Assembly (NCBI GenBank): GCA_024224295.1
Contig: JAAENN010000156.1
Coordinates: 1-64,000 of the forward strand
Direction of reading: 5' to 3'
DNA: 64,000 nucleotides
Origin: Shimia sp.
GTDB taxonomy: Bacteria; Pseudomonadota; Alphaproteobacteria; Rhodobacterales; Rhodobacteraceae
Every line of letters begins with the position of its first letter. Positions within the stretch are counted from its first letter, which is position 1. The translations under genes and the position numbers were made by a program. The notes under the pieces were generated by a model. That model made no database searches. It was not told the DNA's origin and saw only the letters and a list, made by a program, of their open reading frames with translations. Positions 46,419 through 56,818 of the stretch are shown piece after piece.

Positions 46419-47828
46419 ATGAGCAGAACTCAGGCACTTACCTTAGCCATCCTGTTGGCGGGCACTTCCGCCTTCGCACAGGACAGCCAGGTTCTGACCA
46501 AACAATATGACGACGGCGGTGTCTATGAAGGCACCTTCAAGAACGGACTGCAACATGGCACCGGCATTTACCGCCTGCCCAATGGCTACGAGTACGAAGG
46601 CGCTTGGGTTGACGGTGAAATTGTCGGCGACGGCGTGGCCCGCTTCCCCAACGGCTCGGTTTACGTTGGCAATTTTGCCAAAGGTAAACCACACGGCTTT
46701 GGCAAAATCACCTTCACCGATGGCGGCACCTATGAAGGCGATTGGGCTGATGGCAAGATCACCGGCGCGGGTGTGGCGATCTACGCCAACAGCGTGCGCT
46801 ACGAAGGCAGCTTCCAAAACGCCAACCACCACGGAAAAGGTGTTATGATCAGCCCCGCAGGCTACCGCTACGAGGGCGACTGGCTCAACGGCGTCAAAGA
46901 AGGCCTCGGCAAAATCACCTATGCTGACGGCACCATCTATGACGGCGAGATCAAAGCAGGCGAACGCGCCGGTCAAGGCCGCCTGACCATGCCGGGTGGC
47001 CTTATCTACCAAGGCACCTGGGCTGCCGGTCAGATCGAAGGTGATGGCACCCTGACCCAACCCAATGGCGACGTTTACATTGGTCAGCTTGTCGGAGGCC
47101 AGCGCCAGGGCAAAGGCATGGTCACCTACGCCAATGGCGACACCTACGAGGGCGATTTCCAGGCTGATCAACGCCACGGTCAAGGCACCTTCAAAGGCAG
47201 CGATGGCTACGCCTACGTTGGCACTTGGGTCAACGGCGACATCGAAGGCAGTGGAGAAGTCACCTATGCCGACGGCTCGGTCTATGTTGGACAGTTTTCC
47301 GACGGGCTGGCGGATGGTCAGGGCAAAATCACCTACACCGATGGCACCACCTACGAAGGCGACTGGAAAGCCGGCGTGAACGAAGGTGTGGGCAAAGCGA
47401 TCTACGCCAACGGGCTGGTTTACGAAGGCGATTTCAAAAACGCCAAAAACCACGGCCGCGGCGTGATGACCTACGCCGATGGCTATCGCTATGAAGGCGA
47501 GTGGCAAGATGGCCAGCGCCACGGCATGGGCGTCGCCACTTACGCAGACGGCACCACCTACACCGGCCAATTCTCTCTGGGCCAACGTAGTGGCATTGGC
47601 GAAATTGTCATGCCGGATGGCTTTAAATACGCTGGCGAATGGAACGGCGGCGAGATCGATGGAGTTGGCGTTGCCACTTATGCCAATGGCGACATCTATG
47701 AAGGCACCTTCAAAGGCGGCCAGCGCCAAGGCGAAGGCACCATGACCTACGCCTCCGGCGAGGAACGCAAAGGCAACTGGGCCAACGGCACATTGTCCGA
47801 GGCCACGCCCGCGCAAAACGACGGCTAG
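46419..47828 (+). CDS. Secreted MORN-repeat protein
   Basis: A 469-aa protein with a signal peptide (cleavage near AFAQD) followed by about 18 MORN repeats of 23 residues (consensus YEGxFxxGxxxGxGxxxYxxG) plus a partial last unit and a short tail. MORN arrays make extended beta-hairpin rods and can bind lipids or scaffold envelope proteins. Here the protein is exported, so a periplasmic or surface role is likely. The gene stands alone, with a strong terminator after it. Confidence 0.93.
   Translation: MSRTQALTLAILLAGTSAFAQDSQVLTKQYDDGGVYEGTFKNGLQHGTGIYRLPNGYEYEGAWVDGEIVGDGVARFPNGSVYVGNFAKGKPHGFGKITFTDGGTYEGDWADGKITGAGVAIYANSVRYEGSFQNANHHGKGVMISPAGYRYEGDWLNGVKEGLGKITYADGTIYDGEIKAGERAGQGRLTMPGGLIYQGTWAAGQIEGDGTLTQPNGDVYIGQLVGGQRQGKGMVTYANGDTYEGDFQADQRHGQGTFKGSDGYAYVGTWVNGDIEGSGEVTYADGSVYVGQFSDGLADGQGKITYTDGTTYEGDWKAGVNEGVGKAIYANGLVYEGDFKNAKNHGRGVMTYADGYRYEGEWQDGQRHGMGVATYADGTTYTGQFSLGQRSGIGEIVMPDGFKYAGEWNGGEIDGVGVATYANGDIYEGTFKGGQRQGEGTMTYASGEERKGNWANGTLSEATPAQNDG
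46521..47789 (+). repeat. 69-bp MORN-coding repeat array
   Basis: About eighteen tandem 69-bp units coding 23-residue MORN motifs, diverged at DNA level but in constant register. The repeats also keep the antisense frame open for 457 codons. Length variation by recombination is possible. Confidence 0.88.
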
Positions 47829-47851
47829 TCAATAACCTCGGGAACACTCAA

Positions 47852-47877
47852 AAGCCGCGCCGTCTGCGCGGCTTTTT
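47852..47877 (+). terminator. Terminator after the MORN gene
   Basis: AAGCCGCGC (47852-47860) pairs with GCGCGGCTT (47866-47874) around a 5-nt loop and ends in T5. Confidence 0.92.
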
Positions 47878-47882
47878 GGTTT

Positions 47883-48329
47883 TTAGGTCAGCGTCCCGGC
47901 GGCCCCTGGCGCCAACCGCCGCAACATTTCCGACAGCTGCTCCACCTCACTGCCCTGCCAGCGATCATCCAGCAAATACCCTGCCCGCTTGGCAAAGGTC
48001 ACCAAAGCATCCGCCAAGCGCTCCGCACCAGCCTCTGTGAGCGCTACAAACACAATCCTTGCGTCCCGTTCATCCACATCACGACTGAGCAGCCTAATTT
48101 TTTCCATTGGCGCGGCCATGCGCGTGACCGTGGACGCGCTGACATGCATCCGCTTTGCCAGCTCCACTCGCGCCAACCGTTGCTTCGATGACCGCTGCAC
48201 ATGCAACAGCATCAAAAATTCATTCACCGAGATGCCATGCACCGAAGAAAACTCACCGGCCAGCCCTGCGCGAAACTCATCCGCCGCCTGCAATAGCCGC
48301 AGAGCACTTGTTATTCTAATATCTGTCAT
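47883..48329 (-). CDS. MarR family transcriptional regulator
   Basis: A 148-aa MarR-type winged helix protein. GISVNEFLMLLHVQ, VSASTVTRMAAPMEKIRLLSRDVDERDARIVFVALTEAG cover the recognition helix and wing (shown as residues 37-50 and about 68-105). The ATG at 48329 is preferred to an upstream GTG. The perfect palindrome 22 nt upstream is the expected operator, and the divergent ABA4-like gene is the likely target. Confidence 0.9.
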   Translation of the reverse strand: MTDIRITSALRLLQAADEFRAGLAGEFSSVHGISVNEFLMLLHVQRSSKQRLARVELAKRMHVSASTVTRMAAPMEKIRLLSRDVDERDARIVFVALTEAGAERLADALVTFAKRAGYLLDDRWQGSEVEQLSEMLRRLAPGAAGTLT

Positions 48330-48350
48330 ACACCTCACTTATTGCAATAT

Positions 48351-48366
48351 GCTTGCATATGCAAGC
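48351..48366. promoter_or_regulatory. Palindromic operator for the MarR-type regulator
   Basis: GCTTGCATATGCAAGC is a perfect 16-bp palindrome, 22 nt from the marR-type start and 48 nt from the ABA4-like start, in a divergent intergenic region. MarR proteins usually bind such sites between divergent genes. Confidence 0.6.
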
Positions 48367-48413
48367 GAATCGCAACATATAGCGCAAAACACCCAAACGC
48401 ATGGACAGTCAGT

Positions 48414-48860
48414 ATGCCCTTTGAAACCGCCTTTTCCCTCGCTGGCCTCATTGCAATGTCAGGCTGGCTCCTGCTCCTCGCCTCCCCATGGCTCCCCAAC
48501 CTGTCAGACAGAATCGCAGGCGTCCTGTTGCCCGCACTCCTCTCACTTGGCTACCTCGCGCTGATCACGGTCCCAACCGAAACCACCGGCGGCTTTGACA
48601 GCCTGGCAAGTGTCAAAGCCCTCTTCTCCCACGACCAGGCGCTATTGGCCGGCTGGGTGCATTTCCTCGCCTTTGACCTTTTCATCGGCGCTTGGGCTTG
48701 CCGCTCCGCACGCGCCCAAGGCACCCGCTTCATTTGGGTCGTCCCAAGCCTGCCACTGATTTTTCTCTTTGGTCCCGCTGGGCTGCTTGCCTACTGGGCG
48801 CTTTCCGCTGTCAGCCGCCTAACAGGTCGTACTCACCACGGCACTTCAAGCCCGGCGTAG
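48414..48860 (+). CDS. ABA4-like (DUF4281) membrane protein
   Basis: A 148-aa protein with about four membrane helices and the family pattern SPWLPNLSDRIAG, FDSLASVKALFSHDQALLAGWVHFLAFDLFIGAW (spread over residues 24-105) and GPAGLLAYWAL. Plant ABA4 is needed for neoxanthin formation; the bacterial homologues have no proven reaction. The start at 48414 is the first ATG giving the normal N-terminus. Its 3' end overlaps the convergent SDR gene by 28 nt. Confidence 0.8.
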   Translation: MPFETAFSLAGLIAMSGWLLLLASPWLPNLSDRIAGVLLPALLSLGYLALITVPTETTGGFDSLASVKALFSHDQALLAGWVHFLAFDLFIGAWACRSARAQGTRFIWVVPSLPLIFLFGPAGLLAYWALSAVSRLTGRTHHGTSSPA

Positions 48861-49492
48861 TCAAAGAACCCACCACTCTGATTTGGTGTCAGCCCGTCAC
48901 ACACGCCCAACAGGTTTGAGGCCGCGTCCTCAGCACCAACTTTCTTGTGCGCCGGGTAATTGGCTGTAAAATCTGTTGCTACCGTACCGGGGTGCAACGC
49001 CACACAGACCGCTTGCTTGTGACTGCGCGCCAGCTCAATCGCCCCTGTCCGGATCACCTGATTGAGCGCCGCCTTGGACGCCCGATAGGAATACCAACCA
49101 CCGGCCCGGTTATCGCCAATCGACCCAACCCGCGCCGACAAAGCCGCAAACACGCCCCGCTCCCGCCGCGCCAACAGCCGCGATGCCTGTTTCAACACCA
49201 ATGCCGGGCCAATGGTGTTCACCGCAAACTGCGCCGCCATCTCTTCCGCGCTTAGCTCCCGCAACGCCTTCTCCGGCGCAACCCGCGTGTTCACTAGAGC
49301 CCCCGTCGCCACAAAGATCAGATCAAACGGTCCGTCCAGCGCATCCAGCACCGCTTCCGCCTGCGCCGGATCGGTCACATCAAACCCGTCCCGCTGCCGC
49401 GACAGCCCAACAACCGACACATTCTGCGCCCGCAACCGCGCCGCCAGCGCCGCTCCAATCCCACCTGTATCGCCAACCACCAATGCGCGCAT
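48833..49492 (-). CDS. SDR family oxidoreductase
   Basis: A 219-aa short-chain dehydrogenase/reductase. The cofactor loop is GDTGGIGAALA (residues 8-18), with NTIGPALVL and catalytic YSYRASK (Tyr and Lys), plus HPGTVATDF after the active site. Substrate unknown. It is convergent with, and overlaps, the ABA4-like gene; a carotenoid or aldehyde substrate would be speculation. Confidence 0.88.
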   Translation of the reverse strand: MRALVVGDTGGIGAALAARLRAQNVSVVGLSRQRDGFDVTDPAQAEAVLDALDGPFDLIFVATGALVNTRVAPEKALRELSAEEMAAQFAVNTIGPALVLKQASRLLARRERGVFAALSARVGSIGDNRAGGWYSYRASKAALNQVIRTGAIELARSHKQAVCVALHPGTVATDFTANYPAHKKVGAEDAASNLLGVCDGLTPNQSGGFFDYAGLEVPW

Positions 49493-49681
49493 CTCTCTCT
49501 CCCTCGTTTCCCGATACTACGCACCACACGGCGAACCAGATGCCCCAAGTCTTTCACAGTCCCCAAATATCTTGGGGAGTCACAGCCCCGCTGTGACGGG
49601 GCAAAGCCCCGAACACCCTCGGACAACAATCCAAAACTTTTGCCCTTTTCATTTGCCAAGTGGCATGTATAAATCTGCGCC

Positions 49682-49768
49682 ATGACCACTCAATCCCATA
49701 TCGCAACAGACGCGCGCCTTCCGGCGCCCTTTGCGCGTGGCCTTGACCTACTCCTAGTTCGCCTCTGA
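49682..49768 (+). CDS. Leucine leader peptide
   Basis: A 28-codon ORF ending LDLLLVRL then TGA, so five of its last eight codons are leucine (CTT, CTA, CTC, CTA, CTC), including the rare CTA twice. It precedes leuA, with a cupin gene between, and is followed by two mutually exclusive hairpins. This is the layout of a leucine-attenuation leader, where ribosome stalling on Leu codons sets the fold of the downstream RNA. Confidence 0.72.
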   Translation: MTTQSHIATDARLPAPFARGLDLLLVRL

Positions 49769-49816
49769 GCGTGACCCTGTCGGTGCGCGTGCTCAGAGGA
49801 GACTGTTTCGCACCGA
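49762..49816 (+). promoter_or_regulatory. Alternative hairpins of the leucine leader
   Basis: CCTCTGAGC (49762-49770) pairs with GCTCAGAGG (49791-49799); TCGGTGCG (49780-49787) pairs with CGCACCGA (49809-49816). The two stems cross, so only one can form at a time. The first overlaps the last Leu codon and the stop of the leader peptide. No strong T-run terminator is seen, so control may act by another route or by a diffuse terminator. Confidence 0.6.
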
Positions 49817-49868
49817 TTGTCCCAAGCAACGCCGCTTAATCGACATTTACAGGACGCTAGGAAACACC

Positions 49869-50225
49869 ATGCAAAAGATAAACCTCGCTAATAAACTGTC
49901 CAAGTTTTCAAGCCACTGGGACCCACATGTGGTTGCCAGCTACAATGACAATGATGTCATGGTGGTGAAATTTCAGGGCGAATACGCCTTTCACCAGCAT
50001 GCCACCACCGATGACTTCTTCCTCGTGCTCGAAGGCGAAGTCACCATGGACTATGACAACGCGCCCTCCGTCACTTTTGGTGCTGGCGAGATGGTCGTGG
50101 TCCCCAAAGGTCAAATTCACCGCCCGCGTGCCGAGAAAGAAGTCAAAGTGCTTCTGATCGAGCCCAAAGGCGAACCCAACTCAGGGGACAGCGACACACC
50201 GCCTGCCCCCAAACCGCATATCTGA
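49869..50225 (+). CDS. Cupin domain protein
   Basis: A 118-aa single-cupin protein. The metal-binding motif is FHQHATTDDFFLVLEGEV (residues 38-55), with a second motif GEMVVVPKGQIHRPRA. Function unknown; its place between the leucine leader and leuA (15 nt before leuA) suggests co-regulation with leucine synthesis. Confidence 0.87.
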   Translation: MQKINLANKLSKFSSHWDPHVVASYNDNDVMVVKFQGEYAFHQHATTDDFFLVLEGEVTMDYDNAPSVTFGAGEMVVVPKGQIHRPRAEKEVKVLLIEPKGEPNSGDSDTPPAPKPHI

Positions 50226-50240
50226 ACAGGAATAAGAACC

Positions 50241-51806
50241 ATGTCCGACAACCAAGTCCTGATTTTTGACACCACTTTGCGCGACGGCGAGCAATCTCCT
50301 GGCGCCACCATGACCCATGACGAAAAGCTGGAAATTGCCAGCATGCTTGACGACATGGGTGTGGACATCATCGAAGCCGGCTTCCCCATCGCCTCCGAAG
50401 GTGATTTTGCCGCCGTTTCCGAGATCGCTAAGAACTCCGTGAACTCCCGTATCTGCGGTCTGGCGCGCGCAAACTTCGCCGACATTGACCGCTGCTGGGA
50501 GGCGATCAAGCACGCCAAACAAAACCGCATCCACACCTTCATCGGCACCTCACCGCTGCACCGCGCCATTCCCAACCTCACCATGGATGAGATGGCCGAC
50601 AAGATCCATCAGACCGTGAGTCACGCCCGCAACCTGTGTGACAATGTGCAGTGGTCACCGATGGACGCCACCCGGACCGAGTGGGACTACCTCTGCCGCG
50701 TGATCGAGATCGCCATCAAGGCAGGCGCCACCACCATCAACATTCCGGACACCGTGGGCTACACCGCCCCCGCCGAAAGCGCCGACCTGATCAAACGCCT
50801 GATCGAAACCGTGCCGGGCGCGGATGAGGTGATCTTTGCAACCCACTGCCACAACGACCTGGGCATGGCGACCGCCAACTCCCTCGCCGCCGTAGCAGGC
50901 GGCGCGCGTCAGATCGAATGCACCATCAACGGCCTGGGCGAACGTGCAGGCAATACCGCGCTTGAAGAAGTTGTGATGGCGCTCAGAACCCGCCACGACA
51001 TCATGCCCTGGACCACCGGCATCGACACCACCAAGATCATGGCGATCTCCCGCCGTGTCTCCACCGTGTCCGGCTTCCTGGTGCAGCCCAACAAGGCCAT
51101 CGTTGGCAAAAACGCCTTTGCCCATGAAAGCGGTATCCACCAGGACGGCATGCTGAAAAACCGCGAGAACTTCGAGATCATGCGTCCCGAAGACGTAGGC
51201 CTTTCCGGCACCTCCCTGCCGCTGGGCAAACACTCCGGCCGCGCCGCGCTTCGGGATAAGCTGGAGCAGCTTGGCTTTGAAGTGGGCGACAACCAGCTCA
51301 AGGACATCTTTGTCCGCTTTAAAGAGCTGGCCGACCGCAAGAAAGAGGTGTTTGACGACGACATCATCGCGCTTGTGCGCGCGGATAGCGGCGAAGACGA
51401 AGACGACCGTTTGCAGCTGGTCTCCATGAAAGTGGTCTGCGGCACCGGTGGCCCGGCCGAAAGCACCATCGAGATGGAAGTGGACGGTAAAGAGCTCTCC
51501 GCCGCCGCCGAAGGTGACGGCCCGGTGGACGCCACCTTCAAAGCCATCCGTCAGATCCACCCCAATACCGCCCGCCTGCAACTCTATCAGGTGAGCGCCG
51601 TGACCGAAGGCACCGACGCGCAGGCAACTGTTTCTGTACGTCTGGAAGAAGACGGCGTCATCGCCACCGGCCAGTCGGCCAACACCGACACAGTAGTGGC
51701 CTCCGCCAAGGCTTACATCCACGCACTCAACCGTCTTCTAGTGCGCCGTGACAAAGTGGGCGAAGGCGCGGATGCCAAAGAAGTGTCCTATAAGGATCTC
51801 GCTTAG
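50241..51806 (+). CDS. leuA: 2-isopropylmalate synthase
   Basis: A 521-aa enzyme that condenses 2-oxoisovalerate and acetyl-CoA, the committed step to leucine. The catalytic barrel has FDTTLRDGEQSPGA near the N-terminus, the metal motif HCHNDLGMATANS and GERAGNTALEEVVMAL; the last ~130 residues are the leucine-binding regulatory domain. Probably controlled both by feedback and by the upstream leader. A clean terminator follows. Confidence 0.97.
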   Translation: MSDNQVLIFDTTLRDGEQSPGATMTHDEKLEIASMLDDMGVDIIEAGFPIASEGDFAAVSEIAKNSVNSRICGLARANFADIDRCWEAIKHAKQNRIHTFIGTSPLHRAIPNLTMDEMADKIHQTVSHARNLCDNVQWSPMDATRTEWDYLCRVIEIAIKAGATTINIPDTVGYTAPAESADLIKRLIETVPGADEVIFATHCHNDLGMATANSLAAVAGGARQIECTINGLGERAGNTALEEVVMALRTRHDIMPWTTGIDTTKIMAISRRVSTVSGFLVQPNKAIVGKNAFAHESGIHQDGMLKNRENFEIMRPEDVGLSGTSLPLGKHSGRAALRDKLEQLGFEVGDNQLKDIFVRFKELADRKKEVFDDDIIALVRADSGEDEDDRLQLVSMKVVCGTGGPAESTIEMEVDGKELSAAAEGDGPVDATFKAIRQIHPNTARLQLYQVSAVTEGTDAQATVSVRLEEDGVIATGQSANTDTVVASAKAYIHALNRLLVRRDKVGEGADAKEVSYKDLA

Positions 51807-51816
51807 ACGAACGAAA

Positions 51817-51843
51817 GGCTGCCTCAAACGAGGCAGCCCTTTT
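51817..51843 (+). terminator. Terminator of leuA
   Basis: GGCTGCCTC (51817-51825) pairs with GAGGCAGCC (51830-51838), loop AAAC, then TTTT. Confidence 0.92.
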
Positions 51844-52037
51844 ACGTATTTCACCGACATGGTTCGGCTCACGGTGGCTCGTGTTCCAGAAGTTAGCCTT
51901 AGGCATAATGCATCACTCCGCTTGAGGATGGAGACAACTTCCAGTGGAAAGTTCTGATAGGTTCTGAAAGGTCGCTTGTCTCTCTGTGCGAACTGTGATT
52001 TCCAAGTGTCGCCTAAGCAAACTCGAAGGATTTCCGG

Positions 52038-52759
52038 GTGAATAGAGTTTTTATTTTTATCGTATTTGTAGCATCGGCAGCAGGGATACTTTTTTCTGTT
52101 TTTTCAACTTCGGCCGAAGATCGACTAAGCAATAACTTGAATGAAACGATTGGGCTGGATGGAAACATTTCATTGGACGGGTGCAACCTTTCGGTGAAGG
52201 TAGAAAGCGCTGGCCAAGAAAACTCCCCAATTGCTTTGACGCGAGTGGTTCTTCAAGCGGATTTGCGGAACTATGATTTTAATACTGTTCACTTTACGCC
52301 GGGCTCAAATAATTTTGGATTGCGAATTGGCCGGAGCAAAGTTGACGAAAAAATGCTAAAGCAGGCCCACCAAGTCATTGATGCAGGCGGCGAAAAACTG
52401 AACAGGCACTTTTCTGGCGATCAAGTTGTTAGGGAAATATTTGAAAGGGACGGTGGCAGAATTTTTTTCGTGTAATGGCCGAAGTAGCCTCAACAGACGA
52501 GGGCCTCCAAATTCTTAAACCCCACGGCGATGCGCCCGACTTCTTTCGATTTACTGAAGCAGTTGAGGCTATTAATGCGCCAGCGAGCTATCGAACCACG
52601 ACAAGTTTCGCAGCTGCCGGGGACCGAACGGCAGAGACGTTTTTGACCGGAGAAGTTGTCGCAGTCCCTTTCCTGCAATTTCGTGTAAAAACAGAGGGCC
52701 AAGCGAAAGAATTGGCTCACTCATTTCACGATTATGCAGCAAAAAATGAATGTCATTGA
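52038..52759 (+). pseudogene. Orphan secreted protein split by a probable one-base frameshift
   Basis: Frame one starts at a GTG (52038) with a signal peptide (residues 1-26, to STSAED), then 119 residues before stopping at 52475. A second frame, overlapping by TAATG, continues to 52759. The switch lies in a run of seven T (52462-52468); one added T would join the frames into about 240 aa (RIFF then R-V-MAEVAS). Both parts share AT-rich codon use. Either a real frameshift, phase-variable homopolymer, or sequencing slip. No family recognised. Confidence 0.68.
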
Positions 52760-52927
52760 TCGTGAGAGCGACAAACGTGCCTTGTAAAACGGATTTTATG
52801 TAAAGCGCAGCTATATTGTAATTTTAGGCCCCAAACAGAAATCGATGACCGCATAACCACTGCACCAAACAAAAACCAACTCAGAGCGTCCAAACTCGGA
52901 CAATCTGCGAGCCCGTCACTTCATACT

Positions 52928-53641
52928 TCACCCAATCACCATATCCCCAGCTAGGCCAAGCGCGAACCCGGCCACAGCTCCCAACGCAGGCGAATAGGCC
53001 CCGCTCTCATGCGCTTCCGGCGCGATGTCCTGAAACACCAGGTACAAAATCCCACCGGTGGCAAAAATCGTGATCGCGCCCAGCGTTTCCGGATCATCCG
53101 CCAAAAATGCAAAACCAAGCAGCGCACAGAGCGGACCCAACCCCGCCAGCACGACAAACACCAGTAGCACCTTGGCTGCGGGCAACTTCCCCTGCGCCCA
53201 AATCTCCCGGAACGCGGCAAACCCTTCCGGCAGGTTCTGCAAAAACATCATCGCCGCCAGCAACTTCGCCGTTGCTGCCTCTGTCACCAACAACGCACCC
53301 AGCGCCATGGCCTCCGGCAGAAAATCCAACAACATCGCCAGCACCAGCGCTCCGCTACCGCCCGCCTTTGCCAACGCCGCATCCACCAGCGCAAAACATA
53401 CCCCACCGGCCACCAGCAACCCAACAGCCAGCACCACCGGCAGCACCTCCGCGCCCTTGGGCACCAGCACCAAGGCCACCGCCGAAAGCAACGCCCCGCC
53501 GCCAAACGCTGTGACAGATTTCAGAAACCGGGTTTCCACCGCACGGTTGGAAATATGCTCCACCCGCGCCAAAACGCCCCCTAAAGGGATCGCCAGACCG
53601 GCACAAAAAGATAATAACAGCGCGTAATGAATGAGTCCCAT
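52928..53641 (-). CDS. ZIP family metal transporter
   Basis: A 237-aa inner-membrane protein with about eight hydrophobic segments. The metal-path motifs LDFLPEAMALG, LQNLPEGFAAF and FQDIAPEAHES match the ZIP family (ZupT-like), which imports zinc or iron. It lies downstream of, but in the same direction as, copA-cueR, separated from cueR by 55 nt; co-transcription is possible. Confidence 0.88.
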   Translation of the reverse strand: MGLIHYALLLSFCAGLAIPLGGVLARVEHISNRAVETRFLKSVTAFGGGALLSAVALVLVPKGAEVLPVVLAVGLLVAGGVCFALVDAALAKAGGSGALVLAMLLDFLPEAMALGALLVTEAATAKLLAAMMFLQNLPEGFAAFREIWAQGKLPAAKVLLVFVVLAGLGPLCALLGFAFLADDPETLGAITIFATGGILYLVFQDIAPEAHESGAYSPALGAVAGFALGLAGDMVIG

Positions 53642-53696
53642 GGCGAAATGCTACTACGCCTCCGCCACAGAGCAATGTTTTTGTGACTACAGCAGG

Positions 53697-54082
53697 TTAG
53701 CTACGCCCCAAATCCTCCAAGATCGGACAATCCGGCCGCCCGTCGCCTGCGCAATTCGCCACCAAATGGCTCAACGTCCCGCGCATCGCCTGCAAATCCG
53801 CGATCTTGCGATCAATCTCGCTCAAGTTCTTCTGCGCCACCCGCTTCACATCCGCGCTGGCCCGCCCTTGATCCTCATACAGCGCCATCAAGGTCCGACA
53901 GTCCTCAATCGAAAACCCAAGCCCCCGCGCGCGGCCCAGAAACACCAGCTTGTGCTGATCCTTCTCGCTAAAGCTGCGGTAGCCATTGTCGCCCCGCGCC
54001 GGGGTCACAAAACCGATGTCCTCATAATAGCGAATGGTTTTCGCCGGCAGGCCGGTGTTCTTGGACACTTCCCCGATATTCA

Positions 54083-54083
<1 letters not shown>
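53697..54083 (-). CDS. cueR: Cu(I)-responsive MerR-family regulator CueR
   Basis: A 128-aa copper sensor. The N-terminal winged helix (MNIGEVSKNTGLPAKTIRYYE) is followed by a dimer helix and the metal loop CAGDGRPDC, with C111 and C119 (C-x7-C as in CueR). ATG overlaps the copA TGA by one base; an upstream GTG is less likely. It probably activates the copA promoter and thus its own operon. Confidence 0.93.
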
Positions 54084-56557
<2,474 letters not shown>

Positions 56558-56594
56558 CGACTCGCCTCTTTATAGACTTCTTATCTCAGCATCC

Positions 56595-56625
56595 CACATA
56601 AGGGTTCCAGTGACAGGAAGGTCAA
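56595..56625 (-). promoter_or_regulatory. CueR-type promoter of copA
   Basis: On the minus strand -35 TTGACC and -10 TATGTG are separated by 19 bp, the long spacer of MerR-family promoters. The spacer holds the dyad TTCC-N7-GGAA (56605-56618 region). The start site would lie about 30 nt ahead of the copA ATG. Confidence 0.78.
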
Positions 56626-56767
56626 GCGTGCACCTCAAGAATTTTCCACACCCAGACGAAAACCCCGCAACCACCTGAATTTACGCTTCCTTTTCGGACA
56701 TACGCCACCTATCCAAGGCAACCCACAACAAAAAAATCGCCTTTAGGGGCATTTCCAGTTTGATACT

Positions 56768-56797
56768 CAAATTAATTTAAGGCACAAATTAAATAAG
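56768..56797. promoter_or_regulatory. Putative XylR operator upstream of xylB
   Basis: TTAATTT (56772-56778) and AAATTAA (56786-56792) form an inverted repeat in an AT-rich tract about 25 nt before the xylB start. The minus strand carries CTTATTTAATTTG, the same 13-mer found upstream of xylF. The ROK-type XylR encoded nearby is the likely ligand-responsive binder. Confidence 0.6.
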
Positions 56798-56818
56798 GAG
56801 ACCTGAGGAGGAGCCCCC

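Noticed and set aside
46443-47816. A 457-codon open frame antisense to the MORN gene, coding a hydrophobic repetitive product.
   Set aside because: It mirrors the MORN repeat codons exactly and has no ribosome site; openness follows from the repeat composition.
50655-51722. A 355-codon open frame antisense to leuA.
   Set aside because: A shadow of a GC-rich highly conserved gene; no family features.
52462-52475. Programmed ribosomal frameshift at the T7 run.
   Set aside because: No stimulatory structure or known slippery context beyond the homopolymer could be seen; a plain indel is simpler.
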